A stretch of 64,000 bases of DNA, taken from contig CM057833.1 of NCBI GenBank assembly GCA_030068075.1, positions 51,151,087 to 51,215,086 of the forward strand. Reading direction: 5' to 3'. The notes under the pieces were generated by a model. That model was not told the DNA's origin. It did no database searches and saw only the letters and a program-made list of their open reading frames with translations. Below, in pieces: positions 46,140 through 56,456 of the stretch. Source of the DNA: Paguma larvata. Lineage: Eukaryota > Chordata > Mammalia > Carnivora > Viverridae. Position 1 is the first letter of the stretch; the number at the start of each line of letters is the position of its first letter. Both the position numbers and the translations under genes were made by a program.

Positions 46140-46324
46140 TTCTGCTTTTTTTTGTTTGTTTGTTTATTCATTTGTTTTCTTTTTAGATTCCACATGTAAG
46201 TGAAATCATACGGTATTTGTCTTTCTTTGTCTGACTTATTTCCCTTAGTATAATAAACTCTAGGTTCAACCATGTTGTGGCAAATGACAAGATCTCATCC
46301 TTTGTTATGGTCAAGTAGTATCCC

Positions 46325-46326
<2 letters not shown>

Positions 46327-46359
<33 letters not shown>
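46327..46359. repeat. (TG)n microsatellite
   Basis: Sixteen TG units, expanded from the short AT/TG run normally present at this point of L1. Confidence 0.92.
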
Positions 46360-46361
<2 letters not shown>

Positions 46362-46862
46362 ATATACCACACCTTTATTCATCTATCAGTAGATGAATCG
46401 TTTCCATATCTTGGCTATTATAAATAATGCTCGAATAAACATAGGGATGCATTTACCTTCTCAATTTAGTGTTTTTGTTTTCTTTTGATGAAACCCTATA
46501 GTGGAACTACCGGATCATATAGTATTTGTATTTTTAAGTTTTTGAGGAATCTCCATACTGTTTCCCACAGGGGCTGTACTAATTTGCATTCCTACCAACA
46601 GAGCACCTGGGCTTCTTTTTCTCCACATCCTCACCAATATTTATTATTTCTGGTCTTTCTGATTCTAGCCATTCTGACAGGTATGAGGTGATATCTTATT
46701 ACGGTTTTGATTTGCATTTCCCTGATGATCAGTGATATTGAGTGTGTTTTCATGAATCTATTGGCCACCTGTTATGTCTTCTTTGGAAAAATGTCTATTC
46801 GGATCCTCTGCCCAACTTTTAACCAGATTATTTAGGGGCTTTTTTTTTAATTGTATGCATTC

Positions 46863-47076
46863 TTATATTTTTCCATTTTATGTACTTTAAAGAGAGAGAG
46901 CATGAGTGGGGAAGAGGGGCAGAGAGAAAGAGAGGGAGAGAGAGAGAAAAATCTCAAGAAGGCTCCATGCTCAGCACGGAACCCAATTCAGGACTTGATC
47001 CCATGACCCCGGGATCATGACCTGAGCTGAAGCCAAGAGTCAGACACTCAACCAACTGAACCACCCAGGTGCCCAG
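46863..47076 (-). mobile_element. Carnivore tRNA-Lys SINE
   Basis: GA tract, 'aaggctccatgctcagcacg', head 'gaaccacccaggtgccc'. TSD 'aattgtatgcattc' (46849-46862) and 'aattgtatatgttc' (47077-47090). Confidence 0.94.
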
Positions 47077-47569
47077 AATTGTATATGTTCTTTATATATT
47101 TTGGATATTAACCACCTATCAAATATATCATTTGTGAATATCTTCTCCCATTCAGTGTGTTGCATTTTTGTTTTACAGATAGTTTGCTTCATTGTGCAAG
47201 CACTATTTATTTTGGAATAGTCCCAATAGTTTGTCTTTGCATTTGTTTCCCTGACTAAGGAGAGATATAAAAAAAATTTTACTAAGATTTATATCAAAGA
47301 AATTGCTACCTTTGTTTTCTTCTAGGAGTTTTATGGCTTCAGATCTCACATTTAGACCTTTAAGCCATTTTGAGTTTATTATCGTGTATGGCATAAGTAT
47401 TGTGTTTGAGTTTCATTCTTTTGCCTATAGCTATCCTGGTTTCCCAGCACCATTATTAAAGAGCCTATCTTTTCCCCCATTGTGTATTCTTACCTCTTTT
47501 GTCATAGATTAGTTGACCATATTAGTGTGGGTTTATTTCTAGGACCTCTATTCTGTTTTATTTGTCTAT

Positions 47570-47657
47570 GTTTCTTTCTTTCTTTCTTTCCTTCTTCCTT
47601 CCTTCCTCCCTTCCTTCCTTCCTTCCTTCCTTCCTTCCTTCCTTCCTTCCTTCCTTC

Positions 47658-47700
<43 letters not shown>

Positions 47701-47704
47701 TTTT
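47570..47704. repeat. (TTTC)n/(TTCC)n microsatellite = expanded SINE tail
   Basis: About 135 bases: TTTC units, then TTCC, then TTTC. It occupies the place of the A-tail of the adjoining minus-strand SINE. Confidence 0.95.
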
Positions 47705-47793
47705 AAAGTAAGCTTTACACCCAACTTGGGGCTTGAACTCAGGACCTTAAGGTCAAGAGTTGCATGCTCTTCTGACTGAGCCAGCCAGGTGTC
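47705..47793 (-). mobile_element. Short carnivore tRNA-Lys SINE
   Basis: 'agtaagctttacacccaact', 'ggggcttgaactcaggacc', 'gactgagccagccaggtgtc'. L1 text resumes directly after it ('tatgtatctacttgttttgt'). Confidence 0.92.
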
Positions 47794-48065
47794 CCTATGT
47801 ATCTACTTGTTTTGTGCCAATGCCATACTGTTTTAATTATTACAGCTTTGGAGTATATCTTGAAATTTGGGATCATGATAGCTCCAGCTTTGTTCTTCAT
47901 TCTCAAGATTTCTTTGGCTACACAGGGTCTTTTGTGGTTCCATACAAGTTTTAGGATTATTTGTTTAATTCTGTGAAAAAATACTGGTGGTTTTTGGATT
48001 GGGATTGGATTGAATCTGTTGATTGCTTTGACTTATAGAAATATTTTAACAGTATAAATTATTCC

Positions 48066-48337
48066 TGGCAAACCATAGAAGATTCTTAAATACGGAGAAC
48101 AAACTGAGGGTCGATGGGGGAGTACGGAGGGGGGAAATGGGTAGTGGGTACTGAGGACAGCACCTGTTGGAATGAAAACTAGGTGTTGTATGTAGGCGAT
48201 GAATAATGGGAATCTACCCCCAAAACCAAGAGCACACTGTACACACTGTATGTGCCAACTTGACGATAAATTATATTTTTTTTAAAAAAAGGATTAGGCT
48301 AAAATTGTGAATAAAAAGCATGCTGTTAGTAAAAAAA
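48066..48337 (+). mobile_element. Very short plus-strand L1 3' end with possible transduced tail
   Basis: 'ggagaacaaactgagggtcg', 'gacagcacctgttggaatga' and 'gtgccaacttgacgataaat' are carnivore L1 3'-UTR text, about 220 bases. A first A-run (48284-48290) is followed by 40 unrelated bases and a second A-run (48331-48337). 'aaattatt' flanks it (48057-48064, 48335-48342). It sits in opposite orientation inside the L1 fossil. Confidence 0.8.
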
Positions 48338-50546
48338 TTATTATTATCCATGAACATGGAACATCTTTTCATTTGTTTGCGTCATCTTCAATTTCTTTCA
48401 TCAATGTTTTATAGTTTTCACAGTAACAGGTCTTTCACTTCCTTGGTTACGTTTATTCCCAGTTATTTTTATTTTTTTCCTGCAATTGTAAATGAAACTT
48501 TTCTCATAACTTCTCTTTCTGCTTCTTCATTATTGGTATATTGAAAGGCAATCATTTTCTGTGTATTAATTTATATCCTGTAACTTTATTGAATTCATTT
48601 ATTAGTTCAAATAGTTTTTTGGTGGAATCTTTAGGGTTTTCTATATATTTTATCATGTCATCTGCAAATAGTGATAGTTTACTTCTTCTTTACCAATTTG
48701 GATACCTTTTATTTCTTTTTCTTATCCGAATGCTGTGGCTAGAACTTCTCATACTATGTTGGATAGAGGTGATAAGAGTGGACCTCCTTTTCTTGTTCCT
48801 TATCTTAGAGGAAAAGCTCTGTTTTTTACCATTGAGTATGAAATTAGCTGTAGATTTTTCATATATAACCTTTATGATGTTGAGATATGCTCCCTCTCAA
48901 CCCACTTACTGACAGTTTTTATCATGAACAGATGTTTGATTTTGTCAAATGTTTTTTATGCATCTATTGAGATGAACATATGATTTTTATCCTTTCTCTT
49001 GTCGATGTGATGTATCACATTGGTTTATTTGCAAATATTGAACTACCCTTGTATTCCAGTAATAAATCCTACTCAATCATGGTAAATAACTTTTAATGTA
49101 TTGTTGGTTTGGGTTTGCTAATATTTTGTTGAGAGTTTTTGCATCTATGTTCATCAGAGTAATGGGCCTGTAGTTTTATTTTTTGTGATGTCTTTGTCTA
49201 GTTTTCGTATCAGAGTAATGCTGGCCTAGAATATACTTGGAAGCTTAGCTCCCTCTTCCATTTTTTGGAATACTTTGAGGTAAACGGGTATTAACTCTTC
49301 CTTAAATGTTTGGCAGAATTCACCTGTGAATCCATCTGATCCTGGACTTTTGTTTGTTGGGAGTTTCTTGATTAGTGATTCAATTTTGTTACTGTTAATT
49401 GATCTTTTCATATTTTTTATTTCTTCCTGATTCAGTTTTGGAAGATTCTATGTTTCCAGAAATTTATCCCATTTCTTCTGTGTTGCCCAATTTGTTAGCA
49501 TATAATTTTTCATACTATTCTTTTATAATCATTTGTATTTCTGTGATGTCAGTTGTTATTTATCCTCTTTCATTTCTGATTTTATTTATATGTGTCTTCT
49601 CTCTTTTTTTTTTTTGATCACTGTAGCTAAAGGTTTATCAGTTTCATTTATCTTTTCAAAGAACCAGCTCTTGCTTTCTTTCATCTTTTTTTTTGGGGGG
49701 GGGTACTATTTCCCTTATTTCTGCTCTGACTTTTGTTATTTCCTTCCTTTGTTTAATCTTCGGGCTTTGTTCTTCTAGTTCCTTTAGGTATAAGGCTAGA
49801 TTATTTGAGATTTTTCTTTTTTTCTTGAGGCTACAAATTTCCCTTTTAGAACTGCTTTTGCTGTGTCCCAAAGATCTTGGACCATTGTGTTTTCATTTTC
49901 ATTTGTCTTCATGTATTTTTTTAATTGTGTCCTTATATATTTTTATTTCCTCTTTGATTCCTTCATGGACCCATTGTCTATTTAGGAGAACGTTGTTTAA
50001 CCTCTATGATTTTGTGTTTTTTCCATTTTTTTCTTTTGATTGTTTCTAGTTTCATACTGTTATGGTTGAAAAAGATGCGTGATATGATCTTAATCTTCTT
50101 AAATTTATTGAGACTTGTTTTATGCCCTAACATGTGATCTGTTCTGGAGAGTGTCCCATGTGACTTGAAAGAATATATATCCTGCTCTTTTGAACCAGAA
50201 TGTTCTATAAATACATGTTAAGTCCATCTGGTCTAATATGATGTTCAAAAACACTGTTTCCTTATTGATTTGCTGCCTGGATGATTCATCCAGTGACATA
50301 ATTGGGGTGTTAAAGTCCTCTACTTTTATTGTATTACTGTTAATTTCTCCCTTTATGTCTGTTAATATTAGCTTTATGTATTTAGGTGCTACAAAGTTAG
50401 ATGCATAGATATTTACAATTGTTATATCCTTTTGTTGGATTGACCCCTTTATCATTATGTAATACTCTCTTTCTTATTACAGTCTTTACTTTAAAGTCTA
50501 TTTTGTCTGATACAAGTATTGATGCGTTGGGGTTTTTTGTTGTCAT

Positions 50547-50571
50547 TGTTTGTTTGTTTGTTTGTTTGTTT
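50547..50571. repeat. (TTTG)n microsatellite
   Basis: Six TTTG units inside the L1 fossil. Confidence 0.85.
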
Positions 50572-51125
50572 TGCTTCCATTTGCATGGAATATCTTTTTT
50601 CATCCTTTCACTTCCAGTCTGTATGTGTCTTTAGGTGTGAGGTAAGTCTTTTGTAGGGAGCATGCAGATGGGTCTAGTTTTTTCTATATATATTCTGCTA
50701 AACTGTGTTTTTTAATTGGAACATTTGGGCTGTTTTCATTTAAAGCAATTATTGACAGGTATGTACTTACTGTCATTTTATTAATTGTTTTCTTGTTTTT
50801 GCAATTCTTCTCTTTCTCTCTTTCCTTGCGATTGATAACTTCTGTAGTGTTATGCTTGGCTTTCTTTCTCTTTATGTTTTGTGTTTTTTATAGATTTTGG
50901 GTTTGTGGTTACCACGAAGTTTATATAACATTCTAAATATACAGCGGTCTATATTAAGTTGATGGTCACTTAAATTTGAACACATTTTAAGAGAACTTTT
51001 TTTATGCCCCCTCTGCCATAGTTCATGTATATGTTGTCATATTTCACATCTTTTTATTCATAATTTTCTTACTTTAAATTATGCCCTTTCTTTTCCGCCT
51101 AAAGAAGTACATTTAAAAGGTTGAG

Positions 51126-51345
51126 GGGCTCCTGGGTGGCTCAGTCGGTTAAGCGTCCGACTTAGGCTCAGGACATGATCTCATGATTCATGAGTTCATG
51201 ACCCGCATTGGGCTTTGCGCTGACACCTCAGAGCCTAGAGCCTGCTTCAGATTCTGTGTCTCCTTCTCTCTCTCCTTCTCCCCTCCTCTCTCTTTCTCTC
51301 TGTCTCGGTCAAAAATAAAGACTAAAAAACAACAATAAAAAAAAT
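51126..51345 (+). mobile_element. Carnivore tRNA-Lys SINE
   Basis: 'gggctcctgggtggctcagt' head, 'gcctagagcctgcttcagat' body. TSD 'aaaaggttgag' (51115-51125) and 'aaaagattgag' (51346-51356), one mismatch. Confidence 0.94.
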
Positions 51346-51513
51346 AAAAGATTGAGATTAGACTGTGTGTATTTTCAGACCACACTATGAAACTCGAAAT
51401 TAACCACAAGAGAAAAATCAAAAAGACAAGAAATACTGGGATTTAAAGAACATCCTACTAAAGAATGAATGGGTTAACCAAGAAGTTAAAGAGGAAATTA
51501 AAAAGTACATGGA

Positions 51514-53265
51514 TAAAATACCTAGGAATAAATCTAACTAAAGAGGTGAAAAATCTACACCCTGAAACTATAGAAAGCTTATGAAAAAAATTGAAGAAGA
51601 CACAAAAAAAATGGAAAAATATTCCATGCTCCTGGATAGGAAGAACAAACATTGTTAAAATGTCAATTTTACCCAAATCAATCTACATATTCAATGCAAT
51701 CCCTATCAAAATAACACTACCATTCTTCATAGAGCTAGAACAAATAATCCTAAAATTTGTATGGAACCAGAAAAGACCCTGAATAGCCAAAGCAATATTG
51801 AAAAAGAAAACCAAAGCTGGAGGCATCACAATCCCAGACTTCAAGCTGTATTACAAAGCTATAATCATCAAGACAGTATTGTACTGGCACCAAAACAGAC
51901 ACTCGGATCAATGGAACAGAATAGAAAGCCCAGAAATGGACCCACAAACATACGGCCAACTAATCTTTGACAAAGCAGGAAAGAATATCCAATGGAATAA
52001 AGACAGTCTTTTTAGCAAATGGCACTGAGAAAACTCTACAGTGACATGAAGAAAAATGAACTTGGACCACTTTCTTACACCATACACAAAAATAAACTCA
52101 AAATGGGTGAAAGACCTAAATGTAAGACAGGAAACCATCAAAATCCTAGAGAAGAAAGCAGTCAAAAACCTCTTTGACCTCGGCCACAGCAACTTCTTAC
52201 TCAACGCATCTCCAGAGGCAAGGGAAACAAAAGCAAAAATGAACTATTGGGACCTCATCAAAATAAAAGTCTTCTGCACAGTGAAGGAAACAATCAGCAA
52301 AACTAAAAGGCAACTGATGGATTGGGAGAAGATATTTTCAGATGACATATCAGATAAAGGGTTGGTATCCAAAATCTATAAAAAACATATCAAACTCAGC
52401 ACCCAAAAACAAATAATCCAGTGAAGAAATGGGTAAAAGACACGAATAGACACTTCTCCAAAGAAGACATCCAAATGGCCAACCAACACATGAAAAAATG
52501 TTGAACATTACTCATCATCATGGAGAAACAAGTCAAAACCACAATAAGATACTACCTTGCACCTGTCAGAATGGCTAACATTAACAACTCAGGCAACAAC
52601 AGAATTTGGCGAGGATGCGGAGAAAGAGGATCTCTTTTGCACTGCTGGTGGAAATGCAAACTGGTGCAGACGCTCTGGAGAACAGTATGGAGGTTTTCAA
52701 ACAGTTAAAAATAAAACTACCCTATGACCCAGCAATTGTACTATGAGGTATCTATCCAAGGGATACGGGTGTGTTGTTTCTAAGGGGCACATGCACCCCA
52801 ATGTTTATAGCAGCACTATCGACAATAGCCAAAGTATAGAAAGAGCCCAAATGTCCATCAATGGATGAATGGTTAAAGAAGATGTGGTATGTATATATAT
52901 ATATACAATATACAATGGAGTATTACTCAGCAATCAAAAAGAATGAAATCTTGCCATTTGCAACTATGTGGATGGAACATATGTGGATGAAATTAGTCAG
53001 AGAAAGACAAATATCATATAACTTCACTCATATTGAGGAATTTAAGATACAAAACAGATGAACACAAGGGAAGGGAAGCAAAAAGAATATAAAAACAGGG
53101 AGGGGGACAAAACATAAGAGACTCTTAAGTATAGAGAACAAACAGAGGGTTGCTGGAGGGGTTGTGGGAGGGGGGATGAACTAACTGTCCATTAGGGAAT
53201 CTACTCCTGAAATCAGGAGTACTTGTACTATATGCTAACTAACTTGGATGAATTAAAAAATAAAT
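51514..53265 (+). mobile_element. 5'-truncated L1, plus strand, inserted in an older L1 fragment
   Basis: L1 ORF2 from just after the RT active site ('ggataaaatacctaggaata') to the 3' end ('aggagtacttgtactatatg'). ORF2 is broken by stops at 51780 and 52027 (arginine CGA-to-TGA type and tryptophan TGG-to-TGA type), and by frameshifts near 52424 and 52708. Peptide blocks: '[20 protein letters not shown]', '[20 protein letters not shown]', '[20 protein letters not shown]'. The 3' end passes into a 300-base polypurine run. A degenerate TSD ('aaaagtacatgga' at 51501-51513, 'aaaacaaatgga' at 53560-53571) fits insertion into the older L1 piece. More decayed than the copy at 40269. Confidence 0.88.
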
Positions 53266-53269
53266 AAGG

Positions 53270-53337
<68 letters not shown>

Positions 53338-53563
53338 AGGGAGGGAGGGAGGGAGGGAGGAAGGAAGGAAGGAAGGAAGGAAGGAAGGAAGGAAGGAAGG
53401 AAGAAGGAAGGAAGGGAGGGAGGGAGGAAGAAAGGAAGGAAGGAAGAAAAGAAAGGAAGGAAGAAAAGAAAGAAAGAAAGAAAAAAAGAAAGAAAGAAAG
53501 AGAAAAGAAAAGAAAGAAAAAGAAAAGGAAAGAAAAAAGAAAAGAAGGGAAAGGAAAAGAAAA
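53266..53563. repeat. Long polypurine microsatellite (GAAA/GA/GGGA/GGAA)n
   Basis: About 300 bases of almost only purines on the plus strand: GAAA, GA, GGGA, GGAA, then mixed GAAA. It stands at the 3' end of the L1 and most likely grew from its A-tail. The minus-strand Phe/Leu/Ser/Pro-rich open frames across it are artefacts. Confidence 0.97.
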
Positions 53564-53736
53564 CAAATGGAAGCCAATGAAAATGATAACACCACAGCCC
53601 AAAACCTCTGGGATGCATCAAAGGCGGTCATAAGAAGGAACTATATAACAATTCAGACCTTCCTAAAAGGAAGAAAAGTCTCAGATACAGAACCCAACTT
53701 TATACCTTAAAGAGCTGCAAAAAAGAAGTACATTTA

Positions 53737-54477
53737 GACATCCCTAAAGATCACTGTAAGGCAACTCATGGAGGGGTGTTCAGAGACCTTGCAAGAAGTA
53801 TTAACTGTGGAATATCGACTGAGTCAAGATTGTGTGGGAGGCCATGACTTTCATAAAAGTTTTTGGACAGTTTTAATAGATAAAGACCAGAGTCCAAAAT
53901 GGAAACCAAATGATCTAAAAGAAGTTACTGATGAAGATCTGAAAAGTCACTTTAAATCTCTGGGACGTAACAATTCGAAACTTTAAGGTGACTAGATTTT
54001 TAAAGGATTGTTTTGGAACCAGTGTTGGCAGACTATGGCACATGGGCCAAATCTGGCCCGCTGCCTGTTATTTATTTTTCCACATGCTGAGAATGGTTTC
54101 TGCACTTTTAAATGGTTAGGGGAAGAAATCAAAAACTAATATTTCATGATGTGTGAAAATTACATGAAATTCAAATATTGGTGTCCACAAATAAAGCTCT
54201 GTTGGAACAAAGCTATACTTATCTCTTTACATATTGGCTGTGGTTGCTTTGAGTAATTGCAACAGATATTGTAAGGCTTGTGCAAAGCCTGAATTATTTA
54301 CTATGTGATCCTTTGCAGAAATTGTTTGCCAACCCCTGCTTTATAATATGGGAACATTTGAAGTTCTTTAGAGATTATTGAGTTGAAATATCTAATTGAA
54401 TTGGAAACCTTATGTTTGGGCTTTGGGTAGTAGTTTGTACGTTGATGAAATAAACCTATGTACAGATTTAAAAAAAA
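53737..54477 (+). pseudogene. HIBCHP: HIBCH processed pseudogene, 5'-truncated
   Basis: Retrocopy of the 3' end of the mRNA for 3-hydroxyisobutyryl-CoA hydrolase, a mitochondrial valine-degradation enzyme. The frame opens at about 53738 with '[10 protein letters not shown]' and continues '[20 protein letters not shown]', '[20 protein letters not shown]', 'HFKSLG' to TAA at 53984-53986. Only the last 80 or so codons of the roughly 386-residue protein remain, so the catalytic crotonase core is absent. A 3' UTR follows, with AATAAA at 54449-54454 and an A-run at 54470-54478. TSD 'aaagaagtacattta' (53722-53736) against 'atagaagtacttgta' (54478-54492), 12 of 15 matching. Although the C-terminal frame is intact there is no promoter or N-terminus; not a gene. 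A hAT relic lies in its 3' UTR part. Confidence 0.9.
54020..54338. mobile_element. hAT-type non-autonomous DNA transposon
   Basis: Left end 'cagtgttggcagactatggc' and right end 'gtttgccaacccctg' are imperfect inverted termini. The interior 'gggccaaatctggcccgctg', 'aataaagctctgttggaaca' and 'gctgtggttgctttgagtaa' matches a widespread mammalian hAT repeat (MER33-like). It lies in the 3' UTR part of the HIBCH copy, either carried from the parent mRNA or inserted later. Confidence 0.7.
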
Positions 54478-54478
54478 A

Positions 54479-55450
54479 TAGAAGTACTTGTAGCATTTCT
54501 TATAAGGCCACTTTAGTGGTGATGAACTCTTTTGACTTTTGTTTATCTGGGAAACTCTTTTTCTCTCCTTCAGTTCTGAATGATAACCTAGCCAGACAGA
54601 GTATTCTTTGTGGTAAGGTTTTTTTTTTTGTTTTTGTTTTTTGGTTTTTTTTACTTTCAGGTCTGGATATTTCATGTCACTTCCATCTGGCTTGCAAAGT
54701 CTCTGCTGAAAAATCAGCTGATAAACTTATGGGTGTTTCCTTGTACATAACATTTTGCTTCTCTCTCACAGCAAGAGAGAAGTAGGAAGAAAAGATAACT
54801 TTCGTCTTCATCTTTTATCTTTATTTTTAACTTTTGACATGTTAATTATTATGTGTTGTGGTGTAGATTTCCTTGGTTTCATCTTGTTTGAAACTCTGCA
54901 TCCTAAACCTGGATGTCTGTTTACCTCTCCAGGTTAGGGATGTTTTTAGCTACTATATTTTTTCAAGTAAATTCCCTGTTCTTTTCTCCTTTGGGGACCC
55001 CTATAATACAAATATTTGTTTGCTTTATGTTGTCCAAGAATCTTTAACCTATCCTCATTTTTTTAAAACTCTATTTTCTTTTTGCTGTTCAGCTTTGGGG
55101 CTTTCTATTACGCTGTCTTCCAGATTGCTGCCCTGTTCTTCTGCTCTCACTAATCTGCTGTTGATTTCCTCTAGTGTATTTGGTATTTCAGTTATTATAT
55201 TCTTCAACTCTGGTTCTTTTTAAAATACTTTCTATCTCTTTGTTGAAGTTTTCATTGAGTTCTTCTATCCTTCTCTCCAGGCCAGTGAACATCTTTTTGA
55301 TCATTACTCTAAACTCCTTATCAGGGATATTACTTGTCTCAGTTTTATTTAGTTCCTTTCTTGAAGTTTTGTCTTGTTCTTTCATTTAGAATATATTCTT
55401 CTGTCTTAACTTTCTACTTGTTTTTGAATTAATACTATCCCACTTTCATT
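54479..55450 (-). mobile_element. L1 fossil, minus strand: ORF1 and 5' part
   Basis: Continuation of the fossil at 45595-51100 across the insert stack. 'aaggccactttagtggtgat' at 54508 is the antisense of the ORF1p C-terminal domain ('EFITTKPAL' in intact relatives). 'ggacccctataatacaaata' (54996) is antisense ORF1 RNA-binding-domain text. 55188-55385 on the minus strand is an open ORF1 N-terminal coiled-coil piece ('NIPDKEFRVMIKKMFTGLER'). The 5' UTR is lost near 55450. Together with the other part this was a nearly complete L1. Confidence 0.85.
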
Positions 55451-55611
55451 ATTTCACTATAAATATTAGTGGGCAATGTTCCACCAAATAGTCATCTTTT
55501 TCAATTCTTGCCAAGTTATTTATATCTCTTCCATTTTCTAATTTCTGGAATTATTTGGATAAGTTATTAAAAAGTAAAATTAAGATTTTGATTACAATTT
55601 TATAAAATCCA

Positions 55612-55828
55612 GGGCACCTGGGTGGCTCAGTTGGTTAAGTGTCTAACTTTGGCTCAGGTCATGATCTCACAACTCATGAATTCGAGCCCCACATCGGGCT
55701 CTGTGCTGACGGCTTAGAGCCTGAAGCCTGCTTCAGATTCTGCACCTCCCTCTCTCTCTGCCCCTCCCCCACTCACACTCTGTCTCCTCTCTCTCAAAAT
55801 CAATAAACATTAAAAAAAAATTTTCAAG
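55612..55828 (+). mobile_element. Carnivore tRNA-Lys SINE (feliform)
   Basis: 'gggcacctgggtggctcagt', 'gtgctgacggcttagagcct'. Perfect 16-bp TSD 'aattttataaaatcca' (55596-55611, 55829-55844). Confidence 0.97.
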
Positions 55829-55891
55829 AATTTTATAAAATCCACAAAATAATTTGGAAAAAAAACATGACAGCTTAAAACATAGATTTCT

Positions 55892-56106
55892 AGGGGCGCC
55901 TGGGTGGCTCAGTCGGTTGAGCGCCGACTTCGGCTCAGGTCATGATCTCGGGGTCTGTGAGTTCGAGCCCCGCGTCGGGCTCTGTGCTGATGGCTTGGAG
56001 CCTGGAGCCTGCTTCTGATTCTGTGTCTCCCTCTCTCTCTGCCCCTCCCCTGCTCATGCTCTGTCTCTCTCTGTCTCAAACATAAATAAACATTAAAAAA
56101 AAAACA
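55892..56106 (+). mobile_element. Young-looking carnivore tRNA-Lys SINE
   Basis: 'ggggcgcctgggtggctcag', intact A-box (TGGCTCAGTCGG) and B-box-like 'gagttcgagcccc', several CpGs retained ('cgcgtcgggc', 'cgccgacttcggc'). Perfect 15-bp TSD 'aaaacatagatttct' (55877-55891, 56107-56121). The best preserved SINE in the window. Confidence 0.98.
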
Positions 56107-56121
56107 AAAACATAGATTTCT

Positions 56122-56456
56122 TACCTGGATGGATAGACTAACTGGATAAGTAAATTTTCCCAAACCTGAAATATTTGATAGGCTTCCCTTCACGTTCTAT
56201 ATCAAGCACTTACATCAAAACTTCATTTCTAAGCAATCTTCAGGATGAAACTGCCTAACAGGCCAAGGTTCACTGATACACAACCCAGGAGATAAGAAAT
56301 GTGTGCTCCTTGGTCCCCGTGAGTCAGCTGTCATTGTCCCAGTTGACTCATGTCATTAAACAGTCAAGACAAGTATTTCCCTCTAACGTTTTTTCTTTGG
56401 CCAGCTTCTGTTTACATGTTGGAGTAAGATTTTTATTGTGCGTGTTTAGGTTTTTT
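56122..56456. other. Unassigned DNA
   Basis: No gene or repeat recognised. Confidence 0.4.

Larger units (their letters stand above)
45595..51100 (-). mobile_element. Long L1 (L1MA-type) fossil, minus strand: 3' UTR and ORF2
   Basis: Antisense L1 from 3' UTR ('acagttgatacacagtgtta' at 45612, 'aaccaccagtttgttctatg') through the ORF2 C-terminus ('ttgatttgcatttccctgat', 46708), the reverse-transcriptase region (about 48300-49400, antisense 'tttgtcaaatgttttttatg', 'aattcacctgtgaatccatc') to the endonuclease region (49900-50650, antisense 'gtccatctggtctaatatga'). Minus-strand peptide scraps include 'SDGFTGEFCQTFKEEL' (49226-49411) and 'MDLTCIYRTF' (50120-50455). Frames are broken throughout. It continues beyond the insert stack at 54479. 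Four SINEs, a short L1 3' end and microsatellites lie within. Confidence 0.85.
51116..53721 (+). mobile_element. Doubly truncated L1 ORF2 fragment, split by a SINE and a younger L1
   Basis: Two blocks belong together: 51357-51513 ('gaccacactatgaaactcga' ... 'aattaaaaagtacatgga', the end of the endonuclease domain and linker) and 53570-53721 ('ggaagccaatgaaaatgat' ... 'ttaaagagctgcaaaa'), which continue each other in ORF2 ('NENDNTTAQNLWDASKAV'). Joined they are only about 310 bases, missing both L1 ends. The perfect 15-bp flank 'aaagaagtacattta' (51101-51115, 53722-53736) indicates a genuine retro-insertion whose 3' end lies at an A-rich internal ORF2 site, i.e. a prematurely polyadenylated or internally primed L1 RNA. 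Confidence 0.75.

Noticed and set aside
47482..47706. Plus-strand Phe/Leu/Pro/Ser-rich frame
   Set aside because: It is a translation of the TTTC/TTCC microsatellite.
48541..50049. Hydrophobic plus-strand frames of 70-123 codons, membrane-protein-like
   Set aside because: They are antisense to the L1 ORF2 fossil; T-rich antisense L1 text always looks hydrophobic.
53228..53631. Three minus-strand frames of 122-130 codons rich in Phe, Leu, Ser, Pro
   Set aside because: They are translations of the polypurine microsatellite.
53768..53986. 72-codon HIBCH-like frame as a functional small gene
   Set aside because: It is the 3' fragment of a retrocopied mRNA with AATAAA, A-tail and TSD; no N-terminus and no promoter.
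54301..54785. Frames of 124 and 129 codons
   Set aside because: They span the junction of the HIBCH retrocopy and the L1 ORF1 fossil.
55892..55970. tRNA-like head of the SINE as a tRNA gene
   Set aside because: A-box and B-box come from the tRNA-Lys-derived SINE promoter; the element continues into a SINE body and A-tail. The same applies to all other SINE heads.
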